The position numbers and the translations under genes were made by a program. From contig NZ_CP030848.1 of the NCBI RefSeq assembly GCF_008274825.1, positions 310,001-374,000 on the forward strand: 64,000 bases of DNA, given 5' to 3'. Source of the DNA: Sphingobacterium hotanense (GTDB lineage Bacteria > Bacteroidota > Bacteroidia > Sphingobacteriales > Sphingobacteriaceae). Shown in pieces: positions 36,340 through 47,100 of this stretch. The notes below the pieces were generated by a model that worked only from the letters and a program-made list of their open reading frames with translations, made no database searches and was not told where the DNA came from. Position 1 is the stretch's first letter, and each line of letters opens with the position of its first letter.

Positions 36340-36486
36340 CTAAAAAGCTGTACTGTTGATCTTACACGTATCTTTGTATTTGGCATGTGCCTTACTATAC
36401 GCTTGTTTGTACTCCGCCCAATTGGTGGGTTTCCTTAAAGAAATGTCATGTAGATTCACTAGGCATTTCGACTTAATTGATTTCAT
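36340..36486 (-). CDS. Putative 48-residue protein
   Basis: An ATG at 36486 opens 48 codons with normal protein composition, for example LRKPTNWAEYKQAYSKAHAK. The product is basic, without a hydrophobic segment. It resembles no family I know and may be a small protein gene or a gene end that acquired a start. It is same-stranded with the 37-residue ORF downstream. Confidence 0.3.
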   Translation of the reverse strand: MKSIKSKCLVNLHDISLRKPTNWAEYKQAYSKAHAKYKDTCKINSTAF

Positions 36487-37217
36487 GACGTTTTTAAGGG
36501 CCCACTAGCTATTATTTATGCTAATTGCTGGCATGGCACTAAGTTGCTGCCAGATTCGGAAGGAAGTCCGCTAAAGCCGAATAGGGATCCCGATGAATAC
36601 TATTTATTGATGGAAGTTCCTGACCGGGAGTCTCCGATGATTCCGCGGTTGTCTCCTGACACTGGAATTCGTATCTGATCGCCCCTTATAGTTGCCTTTG
36701 ACTGCAGATTTCTTTAGTCGTTTCAGAGATATCCTGCTTCTGGATTTGATAATGGAACTCCGTGGGCGCCAGATTTCCTAACCACAGTCGTCCAGTGGCC
36801 TCTGCTTTTTTATTCTGTGATGCTTTGGAGAATTCACCCTCACTTCAAGCCCGAGAAGTATTTACTGAACGCATCCTAAGCTTGCCGTAGGGGAATCGGT
36901 TTTTTGAATTTTTGGTCAACCGGAGCAGGGTTAAGTCATTAAGCCAACATTCGAACAGCAGATATAATCCCTCCCAATGGATGTACTAACAGGTCAGTAT
37001 GTTATTGCAGGTTGAAAGCATGAAATCATATGATGATTTCCAAAAGATAGACTCGGAATTTATAAGCATACTTCGTGCTTGAAGAATAGCATGAGCGTAC
37101 TTCCGCTAAGGAAGCGGAAAGGATAGCGACAGAGCTTGGTTGCCCAGCCTTAAATTTTGCAGTCCGGATTTTTGATAAGGAAAGTTTGTTCGGATAATTT
37201 TAAAGGAAAGCTGATCG

Positions 37218-37517
37218 TTGTGGAGTTACGGGCTGCTTAATTTAGAATTCAAGGGCTTTAACATAAAAATTGAAGCCCACCTTGATGATGCTGCGCCTAA
37301 AGAGAAGTATATGTACGATGAATTAAATTCCTCTTTCTACATATCTGATCGCTATGTCGATTTAAAGAAAAGAATTTCTGTAACTTATAATGGCAAACAG
37401 GTATTTAATAAGAAATTAAAATTGTCTGAGGCTGCTTTGGTTGAAAGTACAGCGCTCTTTGCAGATCCAGGAAGGATATTTCCTGCAAAAATTGAAATTA
37501 ATAGTAACCATAAATAA
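37218..37517 (+). pseudogene. C-terminal fragment of an unidentified protein (likely truncated gene)
   Basis: Up to 99 codons, open from just after a stop at about 37212, with only a TTG as possible start near the 5' end. The sequence is clearly protein-like and beta-rich: ISDRYVDLKKRISVTYNGKQ, then LVESTALFADPGRIFPAKIE. This resembles the C-terminal beta domain that some Bacteroidota alpha/beta-hydrolase-type esterases carry (NGK-V-x-K ... DP-x-x-I/VFPA), but the catalytic part is missing. A shared bidirectional terminator follows immediately. Most likely it is the 3' end of a gene whose front was lost. Confidence 0.45.
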
Positions 37518-37522
37518 TTCTA

Positions 37523-37568
37523 AATTCTCGTGTAGCACTCTCTAAAAGAGCTACACGAGAAATTTTTT
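37523..37568. terminator. Bidirectional terminator between fragment and heparinase gene
   Basis: A 12-bp perfect stem TTCTCGTGTAGC (37525-37536)/GCTACACGAGAA (37550-37561) is flanked by a T run on the plus strand (37563-37568) and a weaker T-rich side on the minus strand. It lies 3 nt past the heparinase stop in that gene's direction and 7 nt past the plus-strand fragment. Confidence 0.85.
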
Positions 37569-37571
37569 CTT

Positions 37572-40310
37572 CTACCTCATTTCAACACTATACTCTCCCG
37601 CACGATCCAGTTCAAAGTATGCCGTCCTTTCTTTCGCACTAACTTCTTTCTCCGCCACAACACGCTTACCGCGACGCAAAACCCATTTTCCGGGTTTCAA
37701 CCCAGTTAAAATAGCCTTGCTATTCTTCTTCCGATTATTTTTAAATCCGAATTTTTCATCGATCTCTTTTCCAGAACTGGCTACGACTAAGTCATCTCCA
37801 ATATATATCAAATCAACATTTCCGCTCTTTTCTTGCGAAAGAACAAGGGGAGTACTGTTTCCTTCACACACCTGGAATACCGTAAGGTAATGATTCGACT
37901 TATCCTTTGCTTGGTGAGAAATCAGTGTTCTATGTCCTTTTCCCTCTGCTAAAGGCGTTTCAGGAACTTCTAACTGTTTTCCGAAAACGTTTGTCGTCAT
38001 AGCGTCCGAAAGCACTTTAACATCATAACCACCCGAAGGGCTTAAGATAGAAACATGCGTTTTCCCCACGCGTCCATTCAAAGAATTGTGCAATACAAAT
38101 CCATTAGGAGTAAGTTCTGGTTTATTAAGCGATGCAATCTGCCAATATTTATCGATATCTGGGGTCCTGGTTTCCATCTGATCGGTTAATACAATCACCG
38201 CAGGTATATCTTTCCGGCCAGTATTAATAAAGCAAAACTGCCGTGTGTAATTCAGCATTTTTTCCGAATAGGCACTGCTTAAGTCCGCGGCAAAATAACT
38301 GAAATACGGTTGCTTTGGATCGGGACCTACAGCAGTCGCCATTACCTTTCCATTGTGGAACCATGGATCGCTTTCAACTTCTTTTTGAGAGCGTGGCGCA
38401 CGCTGGTTGAAGCGAGTACCACCATCATTTACTTCGCTACGGTAATACTTTTCATTCGGATCGACAGCAAGCATCACGCTGTGGGAAACCGAGCGCTTGT
38501 TGAATCCCATATCATAGGGAGTTCCGTAGAATCGATAGAGTCCGATATCACCAAATTGAAAGCCTCTGTAATATAATTGAATGGCGCCAGCGTCCGCGTG
38601 CTGATGGTTCCCGAAATGATAACCACCACCTTTGATCTCTGCCACCACATCGTCGCTATCAGGACCGATATTCCAACCGGTCCTGGCTACCATGGATCCT
38701 AAAATTGGTCCAAAGTCCTTTGTAAGAGCTAAACTATTCAAGCTAGGTTCGGCTTTCAAAGTTGGGTCGTTCAGCAATAGAAACATCGTCGGGTTATTGA
38801 GCTGGCCATGCCGAAGGAATTCTCCCTTCACAATAGGATCTCGCCCGTAAGTGGACATTAAAAACATCACTTGTGGCGATTTCCAATAGAAAGGCTCACC
38901 AGCTTTCCCTGATGCAAAACCATCTCCATCTCGTAACATCTCGCCTGCAGGAGAACGCATATACATAAAATAGGAAGGCATCGAAGTGATATTATCATCA
39001 AAGACCTTCTGTCCCGACATTCGATAATACAACCATGCCGCATGCATTTCCCAAGCAAAACGATAAGCCGCATAACCAATACCTTGGTTGTGACGTGGTG
39101 ATTGATACTCAAAACGGCGCATCGGTACTAAATCTTCTAATATTTGATAGGATACATATTGATAGGGTACAGGATCTTCGTCATAAATCGCAATGCTCAT
39201 TGCTAAGAAGTCACGGTTGACCATTGCTTCGTTTCCGTGGCCATTCAATATATTCGTACGAAACGGAGGCCAGCCGATTTCCATATCCATCGAGAGGCGC
39301 ATAAAATCTTTGACCAAATTTTTCTTCTCCTCCTTCGATAGAAGATCATATGTCCAATCGTACACCAAAGCCGCCGTATAAATTGCACGGCCCAGCTCCC
39401 GCGTGATGTCCAAAATATTACCGAACTCCACATGAGAAAGATACGCCTTTGTCAGGTCAATAGCCTCCCGACCTATCTTTCTGTCACCAGACATTAAATA
39501 ATAGAACGCTTTTAGCTCCATCGCCTTCTCCAGGTCAACATTATAAGACATCTCTTCGTTGGGGTCGAAAACAAGCGGAAATGGCTTTAATGCATCGTCC
39601 TTAAGTTTGTTCCAAATGGGCGCATGTTCTGGATCAGACAGATTCTTTTTGACCATAGGTAGTGTTTCCTGATTCACCCAAAGCCGTGGCCGACTGCTCG
39701 GAGGGCTGACTGATGGCTGATAGGAAGCGGCAGCCGTAGGGACTTTAGGAGCGACATAGTTTTGAATCTGTACGTATTCAAATCGCACTCCTCGAGGCAA
39801 CCAGATTTTGACATCCTGCTCGCCCGCAGGAAGGTCAAAAATTCCGGTATGCTGGACAGGTCGGTCCCAAGGGACATAGACAACTCGTTTGGTCCCTCGT
39901 TTGTCGCCAAATTGTATCCGCATAAACAATGACTCGAACTTCGATTTCGCTTTTTTCATCAATTGAGCTCCCTCTGCGTCGGTCACCGCGTTCGTATAAA
40001 TCGTATAATGGCCGGCAGTAGGAATACGAATGCGGAAGGCTATATCCGATTCCTCTCGCTCAGAATTTATCGCCTGAGCAACACCTGCTTTCAAGGTAAT
40101 TCCTGATTTAGTTGTTAACCTAGAATCGATAATTCGTTCGCTGCTTTTCTCGTTAATAAGCATTGCATCGCTATTGATTTTGATTGCCTCGGTTGCCGGA
40201 ATGATTGTTAGCTTTTTTTCCTGACCTAGAACGATGTTTAGGCAAAAAATCGATAAAAGAAATAGAAACAAATGAGGTTTATATCGTCGGTTCTTTTGGT
40301 GTAAAATCAT
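37572..40310 (-). CDS. Heparinase II/III-family polysaccharide lyase
   Basis: 912 residues with a signal peptide (about 1-29, LNIVLGQ). An N-terminal beta domain (about 35-185) is followed by the alpha/alpha toroid (about 205-520), with conserved elements VYDWTYDLL (317-324), NGHGNEAMVNRD (356-367) and RHNQGIGYAAYR (406-417). The beta-sandwich (about 530-900) carries the family signature GYHFGNHQHADAGAIQLYYR near 563-582, which supplies catalytic and metal-site histidines. The closest relatives known to me are heparinase II enzymes of Pedobacter (about 770 residues). This protein is longer because of the N-terminal domain. It would cleave uronic-acid-containing glycans such as heparin/heparan sulfate in the periplasm. 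No sulfatase or glucuronyl hydrolase is in the window, so the true substrate is open. Confidence 0.9.
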   Translation of the reverse strand: MILHQKNRRYKPHLFLFLLSIFCLNIVLGQEKKLTIIPATEAIKINSDAMLINEKSSERIIDSRLTTKSGITLKAGVAQAINSEREESDIAFRIRIPTAGHYTIYTNAVTDAEGAQLMKKAKSKFESLFMRIQFGDKRGTKRVVYVPWDRPVQHTGIFDLPAGEQDVKIWLPRGVRFEYVQIQNYVAPKVPTAAASYQPSVSPPSSRPRLWVNQETLPMVKKNLSDPEHAPIWNKLKDDALKPFPLVFDPNEEMSYNVDLEKAMELKAFYYLMSGDRKIGREAIDLTKAYLSHVEFGNILDITRELGRAIYTAALVYDWTYDLLSKEEKKNLVKDFMRLSMDMEIGWPPFRTNILNGHGNEAMVNRDFLAMSIAIYDEDPVPYQYVSYQILEDLVPMRRFEYQSPRHNQGIGYAAYRFAWEMHAAWLYYRMSGQKVFDDNITSMPSYFMYMRSPAGEMLRDGDGFASGKAGEPFYWKSPQVMFLMSTYGRDPIVKGEFLRHGQLNNPTMFLLLNDPTLKAEPSLNSLALTKDFGPILGSMVARTGWNIGPDSDDVVAEIKGGGYHFGNHQHADAGAIQLYYRGFQFGDIGLYRFYGTPYDMGFNKRSVSHSVMLAVDPNEKYYRSEVNDGGTRFNQRAPRSQKEVESDPWFHNGKVMATAVGPDPKQPYFSYFAADLSSAYSEKMLNYTRQFCFINTGRKDIPAVIVLTDQMETRTPDIDKYWQIASLNKPELTPNGFVLHNSLNGRVGKTHVSILSPSGGYDVKVLSDAMTTNVFGKQLEVPETPLAEGKGHRTLISHQAKDKSNHYLTVFQVCEGNSTPLVLSQEKSGNVDLIYIGDDLVVASSGKEIDEKFGFKNNRKKNSKAILTGLKPGKWVLRRGKRVVAEKEVSAKERTAYFELDRAGEYSVEMR

Positions 40311-40333
40311 AATGTTGGTTTATTAATGTTGAT

Positions 40334-41032
40334 TTAATTGGTTTTGACTTCTGCAAAATCTACATAAAAGGTATCTATCGCCAATGAGTCTGGCAAAAAC
40401 CCAGAACGAAACTCAAAGTTGCCTTTCAATGGAAATTGAGCTAAAGTCGTAGTATCCTTAAAATTCTTGTTAAGGATCAGCCTCTGATTATTTGTCATAT
40501 CCAAATACTTAATCTCAGTTACACTCAATCCTGCCGGTTGATTGACATTCCAAATGATTTTCAGATCATCAGATTTTCTAAGAACTTTCGAAATAGTAGC
40601 ATTCAGTAGAGATTTTTCATAGAGCGTCCCATAAACGCGTCCGGAGATTTCTGCTTTAACAGAGCTATTTCCTGCATCATCATAAGTGAAAATTTGAAAA
40701 GTCTGATTGCCTTCTGGAAGATTGTTAATGATGACTCGTACGGTGTCGACTTCTTCTGATTTATTAACAACGTTTTCTAAAGAATCACGCCGCTGATTCC
40801 AATATATCTTATATTTCTTCACCTTCGGATCTGATAAAAGTAACCACGATAGTTCAATCCGATTTCGTCCTGATTTTAGCTTTAGCGAGTCTGCTTTTGC
40901 TACGTATATTTTTTCTCCACCCTCCAAAAATTGCACATAAGTATCATCCATACGTCCGCATGAGCCTGCAGAGCAAACGAAAGCGAACAAGATGGTAAAT
41001 AGTACAAAGGGAGAATTAATTTGCTTTTTCAT
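40334..41032 (-). CDS. DUF4998-type lipoprotein
   Basis: About 232 residues from the ATG at 41032 (MKKQINSPFVL...). Upstream in-frame starts overlap the previous gene and would not give a clean signal peptide. The lipoprotein signal ends at FVCSAGSC. The mature start RMDDTYVQFLEGGEKIYVAK and the following RIELSWLLLSDPKVKKYKIY are the hallmark of DUF4998. A second fibronectin-like lobe follows. Such lipoproteins accompany SusC/SusD and DUF4959-type proteins in heparinase-containing loci and are presumed surface glycan-binding proteins. It lies 23 nt after the upstream gene and 23 nt before the heparinase. Confidence 0.83.
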   Translation of the reverse strand: MKKQINSPFVLFTILFAFVCSAGSCGRMDDTYVQFLEGGEKIYVAKADSLKLKSGRNRIELSWLLLSDPKVKKYKIYWNQRRDSLENVVNKSEEVDTVRVIINNLPEGNQTFQIFTYDDAGNSSVKAEISGRVYGTLYEKSLLNATISKVLRKSDDLKIIWNVNQPAGLSVTEIKYLDMTNNQRLILNKNFKDTTTLAQFPLKGNFEFRSGFLPDSLAIDTFYVDFAEVKTN

Positions 41033-41055
41033 ACACTTTGTTTTTAAGTTCATAA

Positions 41056-42252
41056 CTATTGATCCATTGGTTGACCATATAAATCTAGTTGAGTAAGCAT
41101 CAAGTTTTGTGCACCAGTCCAAGAACGGATCGTTTTGAATCGGATGTAACGATATGCTTCGGTTTCTGTGGGGAAATTATAGTTCTCTCCTGCAAGTGCA
41201 TACGCGCTATCCTCAGGAGTCCGCTCACCTACAGGGCTGCCCGAAGGCTTTATAGACTCACAATGAATTAGCAGAGTCCAGCCGTCAAATGAGCCGTCTG
41301 GATTCGGATTATTTGACCCCCAAACTTCATAGGTTCGAGGTGTTCCATAGTTATATGCATAGGTCGGACGTTCCGTAGGTGCTTGAAAAACAACCATTCG
41401 GCTAAATTTAGATTTTTTGCCTAAATCAATTGTGAACCAATTGGGCATAGACGCACCGGCAGTAGCTTGATAATATAACTTGGAAAGACGAACATAATCT
41501 CCGTCCCATATATTGCTAATAGGTCCCCAACTTCCCTGCACCGTATAATTGTCACTTGGTAGTGGATAAGCTTTCCACAACTTTTTCTCCAACATTTCTT
41601 CATACAGCGGAGTGATATTCGTCTTTAAAGTGTCCGAATGATTCCCCCATTCATCACGGAAGAAAAAAGCAAAATCGGTCGGATTCGGAAGTAATCCTCG
41701 AACGGAATAGTCACGAAACTTCGCGGAGGTGAAGAGGCGATCGTACTGTACCCAGTTCCCTTCTTCATCTTTATAAAGGGTATAAAAAACAATGCCCTTT
41801 TCCTTCTCGTTGCTAAACTTAGCATTTAGTCCTCCAAAATCTCGGTTAACAACCAACGTTTTAAAGACTTCGTCGATTGGAGGATTTAATGGATTAATTG
41901 TGAATTCGGCAGGACTTGAACGAACTTCAGCTTTATTAACACTATACAGTTTAATTTGATAAGGATTGGTATCGCCAAATCCTTCAAGCTCAATGTAATT
42001 CTTATAAACTGACGATTTAATCTCCCGTTCCTCGCCCTTCCCAGTATTATAAACAGCAACAACATATAATATACTTGGGTCGTTGGGTATTGAATAAGTT
42101 ACTTTTGCCCCGCCGTTTATATTCTCAATTTTCGTTACGGTCGGTTGCCCGGGCGTTGAAGAGACTTCTTCTAAAGGGCTATGAATCATTTCTTGGCAAG
42201 CTGCTAATACCATGATAACAGCAATTGCGATATATGTGGTTATTCTTTTCAT
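41056..42252 (-). CDS. DUF4959/DUF5126/DUF5000-type surface lipoprotein
   Basis: 398 residues with lipoprotein signal (IAVIMVLAAC, Cys19). Three beta modules are visible: an Ig-like DUF4959 module (about 35-125, GQPTVTKIENINGGAKVTYS), a middle DUF5126-like module (about 130-215), and a C-terminal discoidin/F5-8-type DUF5000 module (about 240-395). The last has GSWGPISNIWDGD, FTIDLGKKSKFSRMVVFQ and YRYIRFKTIRSW. Discoidin-type modules bind carbohydrate. The protein is therefore likely a surface glycan-binding protein working with the SusC/SusD pair encoded upstream. Confidence 0.85.
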   Translation of the reverse strand: MKRITTYIAIAVIMVLAACQEMIHSPLEEVSSTPGQPTVTKIENINGGAKVTYSIPNDPSILYVVAVYNTGKGEEREIKSSVYKNYIELEGFGDTNPYQIKLYSVNKAEVRSSPAEFTINPLNPPIDEVFKTLVVNRDFGGLNAKFSNEKEKGIVFYTLYKDEEGNWVQYDRLFTSAKFRDYSVRGLLPNPTDFAFFFRDEWGNHSDTLKTNITPLYEEMLEKKLWKAYPLPSDNYTVQGSWGPISNIWDGDYVRLSKLYYQATAGASMPNWFTIDLGKKSKFSRMVVFQAPTERPTYAYNYGTPRTYEVWGSNNPNPDGSFDGWTLLIHCESIKPSGSPVGERTPEDSAYALAGENYNFPTETEAYRYIRFKTIRSWTGAQNLMLTQLDLYGQPMDQ

Positions 42253-42264
42253 GATTTTATCATT

Positions 42265-44148
42265 TTACCATCCTGGACTTTGAACTAAGTTTTTGTTGAC
42301 GATTAAGTCGTATTCGCGAATCGGCCAGAAATAATCTTTCAGGGCGAACGATTGACGAAATATGGTTTTTTCACGATAGTAATCCTCAGCCCGAGCTTGG
42401 TCCATATCCCAACCGCTAATTACATCATTATAAACTTCAATGGCGGTTTTCCAACGACGGACATCCCAAAATCGCTGCCCTTCTAAGCAAAATTCAATAT
42501 TACGCTCCTGCTGGATAATCTCTCTAAGCCCTTGTTGAGTGTTGAACTTTGTTGGATTTCTCGAATAGGTTGTCCACGATTCCTTGACACCGGCTAAACC
42601 TGCTCGCTTGCGTACGAGGTCTAAATAGATGAAGCTTTCATCATTTGGACCCTGCAACTCATTTAATGCTTCTGCGTATAACATGTAGAGGTCTGTTAAT
42701 CGAAGCATAGTCCAAGGGTAGTCTACAGATGTATAGGTGTTTGCCGTCGTTGATAAAACATTCGTATAGTAAATGTATTTCTTCGGGTAATATCCCGTTA
42801 CTGTGTGATTTAGATTTCCTCTTTTGCCGCCGCTTTGTCCAAGTTTTAATTCTAGCCAATATGCGTTTTCCTGATCAAAGTTACCTTGGCCAAACCAAAC
42901 TCCTCCATCGAAGCCAAGCGTCGAATAAAACCTTGATTCTCTGTCAAAATTGTATTCCGCTGTCGTATATCCTTTCCGAATAAAAAAGCGATCTTTATCA
43001 ACGGCCGTTCGCAAAGAAAACCGATTGTCATATGGCCAGCTGATATCCTCATCGATGGGTATACCATGTTCGCTGTAAAATAAATCGGCAATTCGCATCG
43101 GAACTGCAAAATGTCCTTCCACTGCGCCATTGCCTATGGCTGCGGCCGGCAAACTTTTAGGCATGGCATTGACTTGCAAATCGCGCGCATTATTCTTCGT
43201 ATGTGCCCAAATGATTTCTGAGTTCCAACGTTCTACAAACGAATTCCGCGTATTCATTTGTGTCTTCAGAGAATCCGATAAATTTCTCGCAATATTGGTT
43301 TCCTCAAAATAGTACAATTCCATTCCCAATGAATGGCACTTATCAATTGCCTCTTTACACGCAGCTACGGCTTTCGCCCATTTTTCAGGACTCGCAGATT
43401 GGCTAAACAGTAGCGTACCGTCTTTATTTGAATAACCAGAGTAATCTGGGTTTCCATTAAATAGGGGACTTGCTGCATAGACCAATATTTTTGCTTTCAT
43501 ACCCATCGCAATAGGCAATGTGATTCTTCCTAATTCCGAATTCTCGTCGTCAACAAGATCTGGCAAGTCTAGGCAAGCTTCATCAATTAATTCGACAATA
43601 TAATTGAACACCTCGTCGACAGGTTGGCGCGAAACGCGAACTTCCTCTTCGGATGCAGAAATTGGGATGTTTTCCTTCATAATTGGAATTGGCCCATACA
43701 TTCGCAAAAGGAAAAAATGATAATAGGCCTTTAAGAACTTTACTTCGGCCGCCCATTTCCTTTTTTCAAAATCTTCTACATCCTTGACGTTCATTATGTT
43801 TTCTAAGAAAATATTACATTCACGTATAGCGCGCCAAAGGGGGTAAGTGTCATTCCAAAAGTTTAAATAGGGATTAGTGACGTTTTGATTTCCTCTCGCG
43901 ATGTGCCAAGGATTAGAAGAGATACTCTCACGTACCCACCATAACTCATCACCTCCAAATAGTGCTGGACTTGTGTTTCTATTTCCAAGCTGAGGGAGGT
44001 ATGAATAGCAGGTAAATAGATAACGTTCAGTAGTCGCACGTAATCGAAATGCATATTCGATCGTGGCGATATTATCCGGAACGATATCCAAGTATTTGTT
44101 ACAGGAAGTCGCCAGAAATAGTATGAGGAGAAAAATGTATTTTTTCAT
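42265..44148 (-). CDS. SusD/RagB-family surface lipoprotein
   Basis: 627 residues, longer than average. The lipoprotein signal is MKKYIFLLILFLATSC (Cys16), followed by NKYLDIVPDNIATIEYAF. Core SusD elements AEVKFLKAYYHFFLLRMYGP (near 132) and LREIIQQERNIEFCLEGQRF with WDVRRWK (near 540) are intact. The extra length lies in loops of the middle third, where glycan-specific SusD proteins carry their binding surface. It is cotranscribed with susC (18-nt gap upstream) and the DUF4959-type gene (12-nt gap downstream). Confidence 0.94.
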   Translation of the reverse strand: MKKYIFLLILFLATSCNKYLDIVPDNIATIEYAFRLRATTERYLFTCYSYLPQLGNRNTSPALFGGDELWWVRESISSNPWHIARGNQNVTNPYLNFWNDTYPLWRAIRECNIFLENIMNVKDVEDFEKRKWAAEVKFLKAYYHFFLLRMYGPIPIMKENIPISASEEEVRVSRQPVDEVFNYIVELIDEACLDLPDLVDDENSELGRITLPIAMGMKAKILVYAASPLFNGNPDYSGYSNKDGTLLFSQSASPEKWAKAVAACKEAIDKCHSLGMELYYFEETNIARNLSDSLKTQMNTRNSFVERWNSEIIWAHTKNNARDLQVNAMPKSLPAAAIGNGAVEGHFAVPMRIADLFYSEHGIPIDEDISWPYDNRFSLRTAVDKDRFFIRKGYTTAEYNFDRESRFYSTLGFDGGVWFGQGNFDQENAYWLELKLGQSGGKRGNLNHTVTGYYPKKYIYYTNVLSTTANTYTSVDYPWTMLRLTDLYMLYAEALNELQGPNDESFIYLDLVRKRAGLAGVKESWTTYSRNPTKFNTQQGLREIIQQERNIEFCLEGQRFWDVRRWKTAIEVYNDVISGWDMDQARAEDYYREKTIFRQSFALKDYFWPIREYDLIVNKNLVQSPGW

Positions 44149-44166
44149 AATTAAAGAATTAATAGG

Positions 44167-47100
44167 TTAAAAGGATAGGTTGATTCCAAAATTGACAACT
44201 CTTTGCAACGGGTAGCCAAGACCGTTTCCGCCCATTTCGATATCCCATAATTTAAAACCACTTATTAAAAACAGGTTCGTACCACTTGCATAAATTCTTA
44301 GCTTATCTGTGTAAAGTCTTTTTGCTAATCTATCTGGTAGAGAATAGCCGATTTCTGCTTGTTTCAATCTAAGGAATGCGCCATTATTCAACCACCAAGT
44401 GCTAAGTTGAGTATTGTTTGCTTGATTTTGTGTGCTTAAGCGTGGCCATAGCGCATATAGATCTTGATTTTCCATAGAGAAATGGCTGTCGGAAAATGCT
44501 TTTAGAATTTGTTTACCTCCAACGAAAGGTTGTACATTGGCTGGCCCAGTAACACCGTCGACTACGCCTCCTGTCCAAAAGGACGAACGTGCAGAACCTT
44601 GGAAGAATGCCGAAATATCAAAGTTTTTATAGCCAATAGAGAATCCGCCTCCATAAATAATCTCTGGGATAGTAGGGAATCCGATTGGAACCTGATCCAA
44701 TGTGGTTATTAAACCATCGCCATTGACATCTTTATATTTGATATCACCCGCAACATTGGTGGAGCCAAATTGTTGACTCGGTGAATTCGCAACTTCACTG
44801 TCATCAACGAATAGGCGTTCAGCAATATATCCCCAAGGCTGATGAATCGAATATCCTAAGCGCGACTTCCACCATTCTTTTTCATAAATAGGCTCTTCGT
44901 AAGCCAAGTATTTGCTCTTTGCATAAGTGAAGTTTCCACGAAGCTGCATCCAAAAACCGTTAGAAAAGTTTTCTGAATAGTCAACTGATATATCCATTCC
45001 CTGACCGGAGGCACGACCAACATTCGCGCGAACAGCAGCCGACAGACCCATCGTCGTTGGGATAGCCGAGCGGTTCATCAATATATCTTTTCTTTCTTCT
45101 TTGAAGAAGTCCGCTTGAATATTAACCTTATTAAATAAGCCTAATTCAAGAGCCAGATTCGTCTTATAGGACGTTTCCCAAGTAATGTCAGGATTTGAAT
45201 ACCGTGTTACATTGATTCCTGGTTGAGTAGTACCATATTCTCTTCCAAAAGTAAACCCTTTGGCGGCATCATTCATTACCACGTTGGATAAATAAAAGAA
45301 ACGATCTGTAGCCGAGCCGATAGCGTCATTTCCTACTAGTCCGTAGGTACCACGTAGGCGAAGATTGTTAATTTTGCCTTTTAAAGGTTCCCAAAATTTC
45401 TCGTTAGAAATGCTCCAAGCTAATCCAAATGAAGGGAAAAATCCGTATCGATGACTTTCATGAAAGCGTTCTGAACCGTTGTAACCGAAGTTCACTTCGG
45501 CATAGTAGCGATTATCATAAGAATAAGTTGTGCGGCCTGATAGTCCAAAATTTCTTGACGGTAATGAAAGTTGTAGACTACCTGCAACGGCATTGGTGCT
45601 AGAACGGAGGATATTTACCAATAAAGCACTAATGCTATGTTTCTCATTGAATGTTCGTGAGTAATCAATCGCATTCTCCATGTAAAAAACGGAGTTTTGA
45701 GCACGAAGCTCGTTGTCAAGACCGAAGCTTAAAAATTCCTCCCCTGAGTTTTCATTCGTGATAGAAACCACATAATCTAAGGTTCGACGATCGTAATAGG
45801 CTAATTCATAGAAGAAAGGTTTATATGCGCGTTCGATATCGTATCGGGAGATTCTGTTGGTATTGAACATGGAGCGAAAGCGTAATCCTTCTGTTAAAAA
45901 CGATAAGTTCTGCTTTATCTCCATCTGCGCCATCATCAGCGAACGATCGTAATCTTTGTAGCCTTTAACCATGTCGGCATATGGATTTAAGAATGCGCGT
46001 TCTCGCAAGCCGCCAAACATGATGTGTTCGATATGGCTATGTAAATCATCCACCGGATAGAAAGGGACGAAATCTACAGGATTTGCGCGAACTACTTTGT
46101 TATACATGGCACCACCACCTTCAATGGGACCTGTATAATTATCAAAGTTTCCATTTAGGCGGACAATTAATTCTGTGCTTTTTGTCAAATCTATATTGAC
46201 ATTGGCGCGTAGGGTATAGCTCTTTAAATCGACGTTGTTATTGAAGTTGTTTTTTCCGTCAACTCGTAGCATACCGTTATCTTGCGCAAACGACCCGGCA
46301 ACATAGTAACGAGCAACTTTTCCGCCACCCGTCACGTTCAAGTTGTATCGATGATTAAACGTTTGATCTTTAAAGAGAGCAGAACGCCAATCAACCGCTG
46401 GAAATATAATGGGGTGTAAACCCTCGCGTGTCGATTCGATTTTTTCTTGTGTATAGAGGGGTTCGGCGAAAGGGTCACGTGAAACCAAAGCATTGTTATA
46501 AAGTTCCATGTATGTTACTGGATCGGCTAATTCAACATTACTTGTTGGAGCAGATACAGATCCTTCTGCGCGCAAAGAAATGTTAGCTTTTCCCTCCTTA
46601 CCCTGCTTTGTTGTTACGAATATTACACCGTTGGCTCCGCGAGCGCCATATAAAGCGGTGGAAGTCGCATCTTTCATGATAGAAAAGCTCTCGATATCAT
46701 CGGGACGTAGTCGGGCAAGTTCCGTAACACTCAATTCAACCCCATCAATTAAAATCAATGGATCCACTTTGCCCGTACCAAAGGAAGTCACACCGCGAAT
46801 AAAGAAATCAGCATTATCCATCCCCGGTTCACCACTTCTTTGAAAGGCAATGATACCTGCGGCTTGTCCTGCCAGAGCCGTGGTCAAATTACTACTGGGG
46901 ACCCGTAGGTTGTTAGGCTTAATTTGTGTTACAGAGCCCACCATATCCGTCTTTTTCTGAGTTCCAAAAGCAACAACAACAACCTCCTCCAGTGCTTCAG
47001 GATCTTCAACAAGCACAATATCGATGCTTTTTTGATTCTGGAGAGTGACTTCCTGAGTCAAGTATCCGGTAAAACTGAACACTAAAACACTGCCCTTCTC

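Larger units (their letters stand above)
35528..37217. other. Gene-poor 1.7-kb region with small ORFs and remnants
   Basis: Apart from the two small minus-strand ORFs listed separately, only fragments are visible. A minus-strand frame around 35820-35950 contains NPAPKEVLLAFLCLKLSPSD. A plus-strand frame at about 36525-36679 contains LLPDSEGSPLKPNRDPDEYY and ends PRLSPDTGIRI. A minus-strand frame at about 36680-36850 contains ATGRLWLGNLAPTEFHYQ. They lack starts or are interrupted and overlap no intact gene. I do not recognise the families. Confidence 0.35.
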
